Part shown: positions 20,822 through 30,936 of the stretch, in pieces
Numbering within the stretch: position 1 is the first letter of the stretch
How the letters are laid out: each line of letters starts with the position of its first letter
NCBI GenBank assembly: GCA_017608345.1
Contig: JAFCGA010000003.1
Span: 21,663 to 85,662 of the forward strand
DNA length: 64,000 bases
Source of the DNA: Candidatus Pacearchaeota archaeon
GTDB lineage: Archaea; Nanobdellota; Nanobdellia; UBA10117; JAFCGA01
Reading direction: 5' to 3'
Notes under the pieces: model-generated
The model's input: the letters and a program-made list of their open reading frames with translations, nothing else
What the model was told of the DNA's origin: nothing
Database searches by the model: none
Made by a program: the position numbers and the translations under genes

Positions 20822-20943
20822 ATGAAGCTTATATCTGATTTACACATCCACAGCAGATTTTCACAGAGCTGCCCTTTCCCTCATCAGCTTATCGCGATTC
20901 GGCAAAGCGCAGGCGGAAATCTTAAAGAGGCATTACACCAATG
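20822..20943 (+). other. Hairpin mini-element E1 with duplicated, synonymously diverged endoQ 5' end
   Basis: ATGAAGCTTATATCTGATTTACACATCCACAGCAGATTTTCA (MKLISDLHIHSRFS) precedes endoQ (MKILSDLHIHSRFS); hairpin CTGCcCTTT(20869-20877)/AAAGcGCAG(20904-20912); ORF runs through and its TGA overlaps the endoQ ATG. Confidence 0.8.
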
Positions 20944-22203
20944 AAAATCTTATCAGATCTACATATACACTCGCGTTTTTCAAGAGCTACCTCAAAAGCG
21001 CTCACAATTCCGAATCTGGAGAAATATGCGCGGATAAAAGGAATAAACTTGCTTGGGACTGGAGACTTTCTTCATCCAGCATGGATAGCTGAACTAAAGG
21101 AACAATTAGCTGAAGATTCTGGAATTCTAAAGACAGAAAGTGGATTTAATTTTATTCTGCAGACAGAGATATCTCTAATGTACTCCCAAGATAATCGGGG
21201 TCGTAGAGTTCATTTAGTTTTGTTAGCTCCTTCATTCGAAGTTGTCGACCAAATGATTGAATACTTCAAGAAGATTGGTCGAGTTGATTATGACGGCCGG
21301 CCTATATTTGGCAAGCCAGCATTTGAAGTCACTGAGCAACTGAAAGCGATTTCTAAAGATATTGAAATAATTCCTGCACATATCTGGACCCCTTGGTTCG
21401 GAATGCTAGGTTCTAAGTCAGGCTTTGATTCTATTGAAGCTGGATTCCGAGATCAAAGCAAGCACATCTTCGCGCTTGAGACTGGTCTTAGTTCCGACCC
21501 GGCGATGAATTGGCGGCTATCTCAATTAGACAAATACACATTAGTTAGTTCTTCAGACGCACATTCTTTCTGGCCTTGGCGAATCGGTAGAGAAGCAACG
21601 CTATTTGATATCAAAGAGCTATCTTACAAGAACATTATTCATGCGATTCGAACTAAGGAGGGCTACGACGGAACAATCGAAGTTGATCCCGCATATGGAA
21701 GATACCATTATGATGGTCATAGAAATTGTGGTATTAGATTGTCTCCTGAGCAGACGCGCAAGCTCAAGGGCATCTGCCCTAAATGCGGTAAACCTCTAAC
21801 AGTTGGCGTTGAATTCCGCGTTGAACAGCTAGCAGATCGACCCGAAGGATATAAACCTGGCGATGCAAAGCCATATCATAAACTATTGCCTCTATCTGAA
21901 CTGATCTCTACAAGCGTAGGAATTAAACAATTGTATAGCAAAAAGATCTGGGAAATTTATAATAAACTAATTGAAGAATTTGGGTCAGAATATAACATAC
22001 TACTTAAAACTCCTAAAGATAAACTAGAGAAGATTGTTAGCTCAAAGCTAGCTGAATTGATTATACAAAATCGCGACGGTAAAATCAAAGTTTCCCCGGG
22101 ATATGACGGTGTTTATGGTTCTGCAATACTTAATGGAAAAGAAAAATCTGAAGCTGCGGTGGATTTGCATAGTTCTCCACAGAAAAGCCTCGGAGACTTT
22201 TAA
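20941..22203 (+). CDS. endoQ: Endonuclease Q (PHP-domain DNA repair endonuclease)
   Basis: MKILSDLHIHSRFSRATSK PHP motif, IPAHIWTPWFGMLGSKSGF, SSSDAHSFWPWRIGREAT, CPKCGKPLTVGVEFRVEQLADR zinc-ribbon-like segment. Confidence 0.9.
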   Translation: MKILSDLHIHSRFSRATSKALTIPNLEKYARIKGINLLGTGDFLHPAWIAELKEQLAEDSGILKTESGFNFILQTEISLMYSQDNRGRRVHLVLLAPSFEVVDQMIEYFKKIGRVDYDGRPIFGKPAFEVTEQLKAISKDIEIIPAHIWTPWFGMLGSKSGFDSIEAGFRDQSKHIFALETGLSSDPAMNWRLSQLDKYTLVSSSDAHSFWPWRIGREATLFDIKELSYKNIIHAIRTKEGYDGTIEVDPAYGRYHYDGHRNCGIRLSPEQTRKLKGICPKCGKPLTVGVEFRVEQLADRPEGYKPGDAKPYHKLLPLSELISTSVGIKQLYSKKIWEIYNKLIEEFGSEYNILLKTPKDKLEKIVSSKLAELIIQNRDGKIKVSPGYDGVYGSAILNGKEKSEAAVDLHSSPQKSLGDF

Positions 22204-22247
22204 ATAGCAACGACAGAATTTATAAGCCAGGGGATTCTTATTTAGTT

Positions 22248-23456
22248 ATGAGTATAGCAAAAAACCCGAAGAGATATTTCTGGATTACGTTAGTCCAGAG
22301 CGCAAACTTTCTTGCGCCAGTTATAACCTTATTTTATTTGCATCGCGGCCTTGATTATTTCCAAATATTCACGCTTTATGCTGTACTAACTCTTTCTATG
22401 TTCGCTTTCGAAGTTCCGACTGGAATTCTCGGAGATAAATTCGGTAGAAAGACATCTATTTTGATGGGACTTGCGGGATGGAGTATTTTTGCAATTGGAC
22501 TCTTATTTGCAAATTCCTTCTGGGCATTCTTTATTCTGTTTATCTTATTTGGAATAAATGTAACTTTCGCTTCAGGTAGCGATGAAGCGCTGATTTATGA
22601 TTCGCTTAAGCAAGCGAGAAAAACAAAAGAAATGAAGAAACACATGGGCAAGATCTTATCTGCAAGATTCTTTCCAATTATTATTCTCGCACCAATTGCT
22701 TCGATCATTGCAAAAGACCTTACATCAATGCAATTTAATGTCTTGATTATAGGAAATATTATTACTACAATAATCGCCTTCTTCATCGCCCTAACGCTCG
22801 TCGAACCAAAAGCACAATCCGGACCGCATGAGATCAGATCGCCATTAATACTGTTTAAGGAGTCTGTTAAAACAATAAAGAAATCACCGAAATTAGTCCG
22901 CTTATTTATGAACAAGACGTTGATTCTCATCCCGGGAATGAATCTATTCGGACTTCTCTGGCAGCCGTATCTCAAAGTATCAAATGTCCCAATTGCACTC
23001 TTCGGATTCTTGATCTCAATTGCTGCAATAATTGTATTCTTCATAAGCAGAAAACTAGATAAAATCGAAAAATACATATCCGATCGGAAACTACTTTTCT
23101 ACACCGGCATTATCCCCTTGCTAGCATTCATAGTTGGTGCAATATTTAAAAATATAATCGCTGCGCTGCTATTCTATTTCATCATAAAGATAATTGTGAG
23201 CATACGAAATCCAATTTTCTCTCCACATATAAATAAATACATAAAATCTCGCAGCAGAGCAACAACCTTATCTAGCTTATCGATGATTGACAGCTTCTTT
23301 GACGTCTTTATCTTCTTCTCTGCAGGAATCATAACAAGCATCGGAATAGGTTACTCCTTCATCTTCTCTGCAGGATTAATGGCTATTGCACTAACTTTCT
23401 TTAGAATTACAGACAAACAATTAAAAACACAAAAGCGAATCTCCCAGATTCGCTAG
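22248..23456 (+). CDS. Major facilitator superfamily transporter
   Basis: About 12 hydrophobic segments; FEVPTGILGDKFGRKTSILMG. Confidence 0.85.
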   Translation: MSIAKNPKRYFWITLVQSANFLAPVITLFYLHRGLDYFQIFTLYAVLTLSMFAFEVPTGILGDKFGRKTSILMGLAGWSIFAIGLLFANSFWAFFILFILFGINVTFASGSDEALIYDSLKQARKTKEMKKHMGKILSARFFPIIILAPIASIIAKDLTSMQFNVLIIGNIITTIIAFFIALTLVEPKAQSGPHEIRSPLILFKESVKTIKKSPKLVRLFMNKTLILIPGMNLFGLLWQPYLKVSNVPIALFGFLISIAAIIVFFISRKLDKIEKYISDRKLLFYTGIIPLLAFIVGAIFKNIIAALLFYFIIKIIVSIRNPIFSPHINKYIKSRSRATTLSSLSMIDSFFDVFIFFSAGIITSIGIGYSFIFSAGLMAIALTFFRITDKQLKTQKRISQIR

Positions 23457-23560
23457 AGCGAACTGATGAGTGAGCGATTGTTATCGAGCGTAGCGAGATA
23501 TAATTCAGTAGCGAACCGACCAGGGAGCGTTTATTTCGGAGCGAAGCGGAGTAAGATGCT

Positions 23561-23605
23561 TCTCTTTCTTGGACGCATAGTTCTTTCTCTTCGCAAGAGA
23601 AAGAA
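23561..23605. repeat. Dispersed hairpin repeat (inverted relative to copy at 35922..35970)
   Basis: Reverse complement TTCTTTCTCTTGCGAAGAGAAAGAACTATGCGTCCAAGAAAGAGA matches TTCTTTCTCTTAGAAAGAGAAAGAAACTAGGCGTCCAAAGAAAGAGA. Confidence 0.75.
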
Positions 23606-23613
23606 ATGGCTGA

Positions 23614-24396
23614 TCACCCGATATAAGAGGTGTCAATATCACTTGCTTTGAAGCCTTTCATCTTTAATCGTGATTTTTGTATACTTTTAGCTTTCTTCAT
23701 AGCGTCCTCTTCTTTCTTTATTTCCTTATCGAAAGAATTTAGATCAACGTCCATGTTAAATGTTTTTATTAATTCTCTTAATAAAATCTTAGCCTCCTTT
23801 AATCCAAGGTGAAATTGGTGCGCAAAAGTCTCTACTAGCAAAGATGCTCCGGGCCAGCCCCTTAACTTGCCTAAGCCAAGCAATAATCCAGCTGCGCCAA
23901 CAATCGTGGCTGCCTTGCTATCTTTAAAAAGTATATTTTTATTTAGTTCCGCATACTTCTTTTTTGTTTTTTCATCTGTTGCTATGCCATAAACTTTCGG
24001 TTGTGATGGCTCAGAAGGCAGACCGATTCCGCCTAAAGTCATGACTTCTCGGCAGCCGAGCTTTTGAGATAAATCTAAAATCTTTGTACAGAATTCATAG
24101 CTCTCAGACTCGCCCATCGGCTGAATGTCTCCAGCTAGGAATATAAAATCTCTTACTTTGGTTTTAATAGCAAAAAGAGATACTTTTGGGATGTCAATTA
24201 TATTATCTTCATCTATGAAGACTGCATGCGGAAAACAGTGAGAGTAAATATCACAAATATGAACTGGCTCTAGTTCATCAATAAGATAATCTACAGCGAT
24301 TTTAGCAACATTTCCTATTCCCGGAAGACCTTCGATGAGAATTGGATCCTTGAGTTTAGGTGGTTTATTCTGGGGAATTATTATCCATTCTGTCAT
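23614..24396 (-). CDS. PAC2-family (proteasome assembly chaperone 2-like) protein
   Basis: LIEGLPGIGNVAKIAVDYLIDEL, MTLGGIGLPSEPSQPKVYGIAT, VGAAGLLLGLGKLRGWPGASLLVET. Confidence 0.85.
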   Translation of the reverse strand: MTEWIIIPQNKPPKLKDPILIEGLPGIGNVAKIAVDYLIDELEPVHICDIYSHCFPHAVFIDEDNIIDIPKVSLFAIKTKVRDFIFLAGDIQPMGESESYEFCTKILDLSQKLGCREVMTLGGIGLPSEPSQPKVYGIATDEKTKKKYAELNKNILFKDSKAATIVGAAGLLLGLGKLRGWPGASLLVETFAHQFHLGLKEAKILLRELIKTFNMDVDLNSFDKEIKKEEDAMKKAKSIQKSRLKMKGFKASDIDTSYIG

Positions 24397-24545
24397 CTTG
24401 ATCACACAGGGATTATCAAAAATTGCTAATGCAGTTTTTGATCTGTTAGCTCTTCGAGCCAGCATAAGAGAAAGCGAATTTGATTCAAGTATTAATAATT
24501 CGCTTTATTTTACTCAGTTAAGAGCAGAAGTTTATATAAAACTTG

Positions 24546-24705
24546 TTATGTGAATTATCTCGGACTGAAGTCAAAGACGTCTTAACGTCTTGGCTCCGTA
24601 GGTGCCGAGAGACTGCGGAACTCTGTTCCGCCGTATTTGGTGATTCACATTCTCAGATTTCCAAATCTCAAGAAAGAAGATTCCGCTGAGTTCTGAGTTA
24701 TATAA
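24546..24705. repeat. Third copy of the TTATGTGAA...GTTCTGAG intergenic repeat
   Basis: TTATGTGAATTATCTCGGACTGAAGTCAAAGACGTCTTAACG...GATTCACAT...GAGTTCTGAG; contains GCGGAACTCTGTTCCGC. Confidence 0.75.
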
Positions 24706-24737
24706 AATCATTTAATCTCTTGAATTCTTAATATCTT

Positions 24738-25943
24738 ATGGTCAGCACTCCGAATCTCTGCTTGCGTTGTAAAGGTGGAAAATTCCTTTGTGGCAATCGT
24801 CCTTGTCCCTTAATTGCTAGGATAAGTATGGCTCCGATTGTTAGACAAAAACTCTCCACAGATTTCTTCGGTCCATCTTACTCGGTCTTTGTTGGCCATA
24901 CTGACTATCCGAATGTTCGAGTTGGCCCTCTGGCAGCCCTTGAGCCGCAGCAAGCAATAAATGATCCTACTGCTTGGTTTGGAATGGATTACAATAAAAT
25001 TATTGAATTACGGTCAATGCTATTGAGATCTTCTGCTCGCCAGAATGTGCTTTCTCGCTCGAGATTTATTGAAGATAATCAAGCCTTAGCGATGGCTAAG
25101 CGGCCAGCAGACGTAGAAATAAAATTTACTAAAGTTCCGAAGTTCGATATGAAGTTTTCAGATATTCATCAGCCAATGGGGCCGTCAGCTACACTTGAGA
25201 AACTAAGAATAACTGAAAACATTAAGATTGCTAGAAAAGTTGAATATATAGCTTCTGATGATTTGAAATCTACCGAAGCAATTGGAAAGTTTTATGCATC
25301 TGACTTAGATGTATATAAAATCTCAACTATCTTATCTTCAGGTGCTCTGGGAAAGGAGAGAGCTAAACGGCTAGTTCCAACTCGCTGGTCAATCACAGCC
25401 ATTGATGATATTGTCTTCAAAAAGGTTGCGGAAAAGCTGCGTTACTTGCCTGAACTGAGCGAATATTTAGTTTTTGAATCAGAATACTTGGATAATCACT
25501 TTGTTATTTTGATGATGCCGGGGAAATGGGAGTTTGAGAACTTCGAAGCCTGGGCTCCTGGCTCGACTTGGTCGCAGGGAGCTGAGCAAACCTACATTGT
25601 CGAGGAATACGAAGGATTTAGTGGTAGGAAGAAATATGCAGATAAGCAAGCCGGAGGATATTATGCTGCTCGGATCGGAATTGTCGAAGGTTTAATTGGA
25701 ATGAAACGGCAAGCTCGAATAGTTAGCTTCAGAGAAATTTCTGAAGGATATGTTATTCCGCTCGGAGTGTGGGTCGTTCGAGAGACAGTTAGGAATGCTT
25801 TCAAGTCCAAACCCTTGAGATTCTTATCAAGAGATCTAGCTTTGAAATACATTGATTCTCGTTTGAAGCTGCCAATTGAGAGCTATATTTCTCAGAGTAA
25901 TATATTAAGACAGAAAAGACTACAGGATTTTATTAAGTTCTAA
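24738..25943 (+). CDS. NreA-family archaeal DNA repair protein with C-terminal PIP-box-like motif
   Basis: CLRCKGGKFLCGNRPCPLIARI zinc-like motif; FVGHTDYPNVRVGPLA; terminal QKRLQDFIKF. Confidence 0.85.
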   Translation: MVSTPNLCLRCKGGKFLCGNRPCPLIARISMAPIVRQKLSTDFFGPSYSVFVGHTDYPNVRVGPLAALEPQQAINDPTAWFGMDYNKIIELRSMLLRSSARQNVLSRSRFIEDNQALAMAKRPADVEIKFTKVPKFDMKFSDIHQPMGPSATLEKLRITENIKIARKVEYIASDDLKSTEAIGKFYASDLDVYKISTILSSGALGKERAKRLVPTRWSITAIDDIVFKKVAEKLRYLPELSEYLVFESEYLDNHFVILMMPGKWEFENFEAWAPGSTWSQGAEQTYIVEEYEGFSGRKKYADKQAGGYYAARIGIVEGLIGMKRQARIVSFREISEGYVIPLGVWVVRETVRNAFKSKPLRFLSRDLALKYIDSRLKLPIESYISQSNILRQKRLQDFIKF

Positions 25944-27569
25944 TTCAAACCCAACAACTGGCACAGATAGTCCAAAACCTTCAAGAACTCGCGGATGAAG
26001 CTCGCCAATAACACCTACTATCTCGCCTTTAGCTCTTATCTCTCCAACCCTGCCAGCTATGAATGAAGAATGCTCTGATTCTTTAACAGTAAATTTAATT
26101 CCTAAGCAAATCCCAAGAGCTTCTAATGTTTGCTTAGCATTTGTGAAAGTAACTCGCAAATTAGAGAAAGCAAAGGCTAATCTCTTTAATGTATCTGTCT
26201 TAGTTTCTGCTTTCGGATTTATTTTAACTATTTCTCCAACTTCGAAGATTCTCTGCGGGAATTCTTTAGTTGTATTTTTACTTAGAAAATCCATTAATGA
26301 AGGTAATAGCCAGTTTCTCAAGCAAGACCAGTTAGATGAGACAGGGTTTTCTATCTCAACTGCTCTCTCAAATTCTCGCTCAGTTATATTCATCTTCTTG
26401 AATAAATTATCCTTATTGGTCAGAGTGAAAGTTGCTACTTCTTGCGCTCCGAAGCCAACCATTATTTCTCTGACTTTCCTAGAGAACTTTTCTAATTCGG
26501 TTTCTTCGCCGTGGACAGCTAGCTTAGGCACTTCTGGCTCGAAATTGTTGTAGCCGTAAGCAATCAGAACATCTTCAACAATGTCAACTTCGTGGAGAAT
26601 GTCCTGCCGATAAGCTGGGTACTCAACTTCAATTAGCTTTCCAACTTGCTTTGCATTGTATCTGGCTTTTCTTAGTAAGGAGATTATCTCTTTTGGTTTG
26701 AGATCCTCACCAGCTAGCTTCTGAATTGTTTCTATCTTGACTTTTGCTTTCTTTGGCGCGAGGTTTGGAGTCTCGATTATTTCTTTATTGTCATAGTTGA
26801 TTGTGACTTCCTCTAGCTTTCCTCCTCGGTCGGCTAGCGCAGCTGCCATGACGTTCAGGGAAGCTTGCACGAACTTGTCATCATAACCCGTAACTTCTAC
26901 CATCAAGTTCTTTGTTTTTTCAGTAACTTTTCCTGTGTGGTTTGAATTGATGATCGGCGGCATTGAGAGAACTTGCTCTGCGCGGTCGATTATTAATGGA
27001 AATTCTTCATATCCCTCAACTAAGTAGGCGAACTCTCTACCTTTCGGATGCTTTGCCATGATTTGCAGCGGAGTCATAGCTGCAGTCATATCGAGAGCTA
27101 CGAATCGAATTCCATGCGGGCTTACGGTTGTGTAAAGAACTGGCCAAGTTATTTTATCAAAATCATAGACTCCAATTGCAGCTTCCTTTCGCTTTCTTCC
27201 GAAAGTTAGCGCAACTTTTTCTTGCAATTGTATGAGTTCTCGAATTAAATCATCAGTGACTTTGATTCCTTTTACAATTGCTGCTGCAATTCTTGGTCGG
27301 ACTCTATTTACCTTCTTGCTAACGTCTAAGACATACTTAGACTTCTTGACTTTGTAATTTGGACAACCTTTGTCTTTTGATAGCTGCCTAGCAATTCCTT
27401 CTACGCTCCAGAGATCTGGCCGGTTCGTATCTTTTATATCTAGCTTTAATACGTCTCCGTCTTGATTTTCTAGCTCTGCTTTGGCGTTTTCTAGCTCATC
27501 TGCTAAGTTCTTTAGTTTCCTGCCTGCGAGCTTTTCTAAGTCTTTTTTGGAAATTTCTATTGTTGGCAT
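25920..27569 (-). CDS. pheT: Phenylalanyl-tRNA synthetase beta subunit
   Basis: MPTIEISKKDLEKLAGRKL; DIKDTNRPDLWSVEGIARQL; DILHEVDIVEDVLIAYGYNNF. Confidence 0.95.
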   Translation of the reverse strand: MPTIEISKKDLEKLAGRKLKNLADELENAKAELENQDGDVLKLDIKDTNRPDLWSVEGIARQLSKDKGCPNYKVKKSKYVLDVSKKVNRVRPRIAAAIVKGIKVTDDLIRELIQLQEKVALTFGRKRKEAAIGVYDFDKITWPVLYTTVSPHGIRFVALDMTAAMTPLQIMAKHPKGREFAYLVEGYEEFPLIIDRAEQVLSMPPIINSNHTGKVTEKTKNLMVEVTGYDDKFVQASLNVMAAALADRGGKLEEVTINYDNKEIIETPNLAPKKAKVKIETIQKLAGEDLKPKEIISLLRKARYNAKQVGKLIEVEYPAYRQDILHEVDIVEDVLIAYGYNNFEPEVPKLAVHGEETELEKFSRKVREIMVGFGAQEVATFTLTNKDNLFKKMNITEREFERAVEIENPVSSNWSCLRNWLLPSLMDFLSKNTTKEFPQRIFEVGEIVKINPKAETKTDTLKRLAFAFSNLRVTFTNAKQTLEALGICLGIKFTVKESEHSSFIAGRVGEIRAKGEIVGVIGELHPRVLEGFGLSVPVVGFELELNKIL

Positions 27570-29053
27570 TACACAACCTTCTCCTTTCTTAGCCAATCAA
27601 TATTCGTGCTAAACAAGTATCTAATATCTTTAATTCCTAGCTTAAACATTGCTAGTCTATCAATTCCTAAACCCCAAGCAATAACCGGCTTTTTACAGCC
27701 AAGAGGATTAGTCAGTTCAGGTCTAAATATGCCTGCTCCACCTAGCTCGATCCAACCCATCTCGGGGTGATGCGCGTCTAATTGTACGGAAGGTTCGGTG
27801 AAGGGATAATAATCCGGAAGGAATCTGACTTTATCTGCGCCGGCGAATTCAATTGCAAACTGCTTCAAGGTGCCGAGCAAATTCCTGAAAGTGAGTCCGT
27901 CTCCAACTACGATTCCTTCTACTTGATTGAACTCAATTGCATGGGTTGCGTCAATAACATCTGGGCGATAACAGCGAGCAATAGCGAAGTATTTTCCATC
28001 TTGACAGCCTTGTCCGAGCCATCTTGCTGAAAGTGCTGTACCGTGAGCTCGCGGAGTTAACTGTCTGGCTTTTTCAGGATTCCAGGAATACAACCAAGAG
28101 CCTTCGTGAGATTTCTTAACTGCTGCGAGTTGCTTCTTATTCTTTGGCAAGTCTCCTTGCTTTGGATATTTCAAAGTATATGTATCTGTCCATTCCCGCG
28201 CAGGATGATTCTGCGGCTGGAAAAGTGCGTCAAAGTGCCAGAATTCTGTCTCAATTAGAGGTCCGTTCATTTCTTTGAAACCCAGTTCTACTAATTTAGC
28301 TCTGGCATCATCCAAGAAAGCTAGATATGGCTGCTTCTTGCCAGGATAAATAGCAGGTACGCCGGCTTCAACATCATATCTTCTAAATGGCTGCTTCTTC
28401 CAATCGCCTGAGCGAATAATAGCTGGAGTTATCAACCCGATTCTTCTCCCAGAAGGAACATTCTCAGCAACTTGCTTACCTAATTCAGTAATTTTGAAGC
28501 TAATTTCTTGCTTCTCAACTTCCTTGACTAGCTGCTTCCGCTTTTTCAGCTCCAAATAAGCATGTAAATCCTGTGGTTCGATATTATCCAACGCTAGCTC
28601 GCCTTTCTGAGCTAGAATTAGGAGGAATTTTCCTTCCAGAGTTATTTTAGTTGATCGACCATAGGAAGTTATGCTCAGGACGCCTTTATTGATGTTAATC
28701 GCGCTGCGCTTTTTGAGATAGCCGAGTGCGAATCTAAGCTCATCTGCAGAAAGAAACCTTCTTAGTTGCTCCAGAGTTTTTGGTCCTTTCTTCAGAAGAG
28801 CGATTAACTTAATTTCCGGCAGAGACGCCTTGACGTATCGCTTTCCTAGAATATCTAGTGTAGCAAATTTCTTCTTAATCTTGGTTGTCTTGATCAGCCC
28901 TTTGTTTTCTAACCACATGCCTGCGCGTAGGAATTCTATTGGCTTAAGCGACTTGATTTCTCTAATTCGGTCTGCGCTTTTTTTCTTAAAACTCTTTAGA
29001 ACGACTATCTCATTATCCTGTAGCATTTCAGCTATTTTCTTAATATCCGTCAT
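27569..29053 (-). CDS. pheS: Phenylalanyl-tRNA synthetase alpha subunit
   Basis: HPAREWTDTYTL, FNQVEGIVVG, PYYPFTEPSVQ-like DYYPFTEPSVQLDAHHPEMGWIELGGAGIFRPE. Confidence 0.95.
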   Translation of the reverse strand: MTDIKKIAEMLQDNEIVVLKSFKKKSADRIREIKSLKPIEFLRAGMWLENKGLIKTTKIKKKFATLDILGKRYVKASLPEIKLIALLKKGPKTLEQLRRFLSADELRFALGYLKKRSAININKGVLSITSYGRSTKITLEGKFLLILAQKGELALDNIEPQDLHAYLELKKRKQLVKEVEKQEISFKITELGKQVAENVPSGRRIGLITPAIIRSGDWKKQPFRRYDVEAGVPAIYPGKKQPYLAFLDDARAKLVELGFKEMNGPLIETEFWHFDALFQPQNHPAREWTDTYTLKYPKQGDLPKNKKQLAAVKKSHEGSWLYSWNPEKARQLTPRAHGTALSARWLGQGCQDGKYFAIARCYRPDVIDATHAIEFNQVEGIVVGDGLTFRNLLGTLKQFAIEFAGADKVRFLPDYYPFTEPSVQLDAHHPEMGWIELGGAGIFRPELTNPLGCKKPVIAWGLGIDRLAMFKLGIKDIRYLFSTNIDWLRKEKVV

Positions 29054-29054
29054 G

Positions 29055-29492
29055 TTAATCTCCTAACTGCTCATCTAATAAAAACTTTAGCTTTGCTATA
29101 AATTTCTTTGCAAATTCTAAGGATAACTTTGCATCCTCCACAGATACAATTTTACCGTAATATTTGATTCCGTTTCGCTTTTGTCTTAATTTATCGAAAA
29201 TGTTTATTTCGGTAGAATTTATTTCCTTAAATCGCGCTAAGTAAGATATTACGGCTTCGTGCGAATAGGATTTATAGCCTTGTAATGCTAGTTCAGCTTC
29301 TGCGAGCTCTTTCAGTGCTTCATAGGTGTTTTCTACCAAATATTTTGCTTCAGACGCAACTGGCTTGAATTTTTTTTCTGCTATATGAAGGCGATCTAGA
29401 CCACTAATGATTAAAGAACGGGCCAGAGCCTTATTTGGTGCGCGTTTGAACACCTTCCCTTCTTTATACCATTCTTCAAAGGATTTTATCAA
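29055..29492 (-). CDS. HEPN-domain protein, partner of 29476..30006
   Basis: Helical; FDKLRQKRNGIKYYGKIVSVEDAKLSLEFAKKFI (RNxxxYYG-type motif). Confidence 0.78.
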   Translation of the reverse strand: MIKSFEEWYKEGKVFKRAPNKALARSLIISGLDRLHIAEKKFKPVASEAKYLVENTYEALKELAEAELALQGYKSYSHEAVISYLARFKEINSTEINIFDKLRQKRNGIKYYGKIVSVEDAKLSLEFAKKFIAKLKFLLDEQLGD

Positions 29493-30006
29493 TATACCCC
29501 TCCAATACTACTCCGTTTACTAGATTAAGTTTAAATTCTTTGCTAACCTGCTTGAGATCCGGAGTATGTATGCTAATTCTACGAGCTAGCTTCTTTTCAA
29601 ACTTCCTTAGATTAAACGTTGATCTAGCACTACTAAGTATAGCAAGGTCTATATCTGATTCTTCCCAGTCTACGCCTTCTGCATAGCTACCAAATAATAC
29701 TACTGCTCCATTAATACTCATAGATTCAGATAAATAATCAACTAATCCACATTCATAAAGCTGTTTTAAGTTATTAAGTCGCTTAAGTCGCTTAAAGTAA
29801 CTGCTATCTTTATTAGCTCGCACTTCATCTAGAACCACTGTTTTGTTTCTTCTTACTAAATTCTCCTTAACGAGTAATTCAATTAATCGTGATACTGTCG
29901 GCGCGGAGATACTGAGTATACGAGCTATCCCCCTAATATGAAACTTCTTCGTAGGATACTGGAAGAAAAGCTCGAGTATTTTCTGAATGTTAGATTTCTT
30001 TAACAT
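29476..30006 (-). CDS. wHTH-nucleotidyltransferase (MNT) protein
   Basis: VVLFGSYAEGVDWEESDIDLAIL; N-terminal HTH ISAPTVSRLIELLVKENLVRR. Confidence 0.82.
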   Translation of the reverse strand: MLKKSNIQKILELFFQYPTKKFHIRGIARILSISAPTVSRLIELLVKENLVRRNKTVVLDEVRANKDSSYFKRLKRLNNLKQLYECGLVDYLSESMSINGAVVLFGSYAEGVDWEESDIDLAILSSARSTFNLRKFEKKLARRISIHTPDLKQVSKEFKLNLVNGVVLEGYIDKIL

Positions 30007-30171
30007 GTGTTTTATTAATATTACAACTGTTATATAAATCTTCCGCTATCTACAGGGGAAAACTTATGCTAGCGAATAGGTACTTAAAAACAAGTATCCG
30101 CTTTGTATGAAGTTTACGGTTTGCTTATGCAAACCATTTTGACTCGGCTAAATGCAGCGAATTGAGCTGAG

Positions 30172-30936
30172 CTACCAGTCCATGCTAATATATTTTCTTG
30201 TCCATTTCATAAGTTCATTGAATTGCTCGGGCAAGAGCGCTTGCGGTCCATCGCATAGTGCGCAAGCCGGATTATTGTGTACTTCTACTTCTAATCCATC
30301 AGCACCTGCAGCAATTGCTGCTCGAGCAATAGGAATTACTAGCTCGGGCCTGCCAGTACTGTGACTTGGATCTGCAATTACTTTCCCAGCACATCCTAAC
30401 TGTTGCATAATTGGAATTATATTTACGTCAAAGGTATTTCTACAAGAGTTATATGCTGGTTGAATCCCCCGTTCACAGAACCATACGTGCTCACGGTTAA
30501 CTCCTTCGAATACTAAATAATCTATCGCGCCCTTAATCTCTTCTACTTTTGCACACATTCCCCGCTTAAGCAAGACATATTTATCAGGTAACTTAGCCAT
30601 TACTCTGCCAACTTCCTTTAATAATGCGTAATTCTGCATATTTCTACTTCCGATTTGCAAGACATCTATATGTTGTGCAACGCGTTCGACATTTCTTTGA
30701 TCCAATACTTCTGTAACTAAACACAAGCCAGTTTGATCTCTTGCTTCAACAATCCAATCTAAACCTTGTTCTCCAATTCCTTGAAACGAATCTGGATTTG
30801 TTCTTGGTTTGTATATCATAGCTCGCAGATAACTAGCACCTGCTTCTTTTACATGATCTGCTATTTCCAATATTTGTTCTCTCGACTCAACCGCACAGGG
30901 TCCTGCAATTACAGTTATTTCCTTCTCCATTTTCAT
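30172..30936 (-). CDS. 3-deoxy-7-phosphoheptulonate (DAHP) synthase, AroAIbeta/KDOPS-like family
   Basis: [68 protein letters not shown]. Confidence 0.9.
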   Translation of the reverse strand: MKMEKEITVIAGPCAVESREQILEIADHVKEAGASYLRAMIYKPRTNPDSFQGIGEQGLDWIVEARDQTGLCLVTEVLDQRNVERVAQHIDVLQIGSRNMQNYALLKEVGRVMAKLPDKYVLLKRGMCAKVEEIKGAIDYLVFEGVNREHVWFCERGIQPAYNSCRNTFDVNIIPIMQQLGCAGKVIADPSHSTGRPELVIPIARAAIAAGADGLEVEVHNNPACALCDGPQALLPEQFNELMKWTRKYISMDW

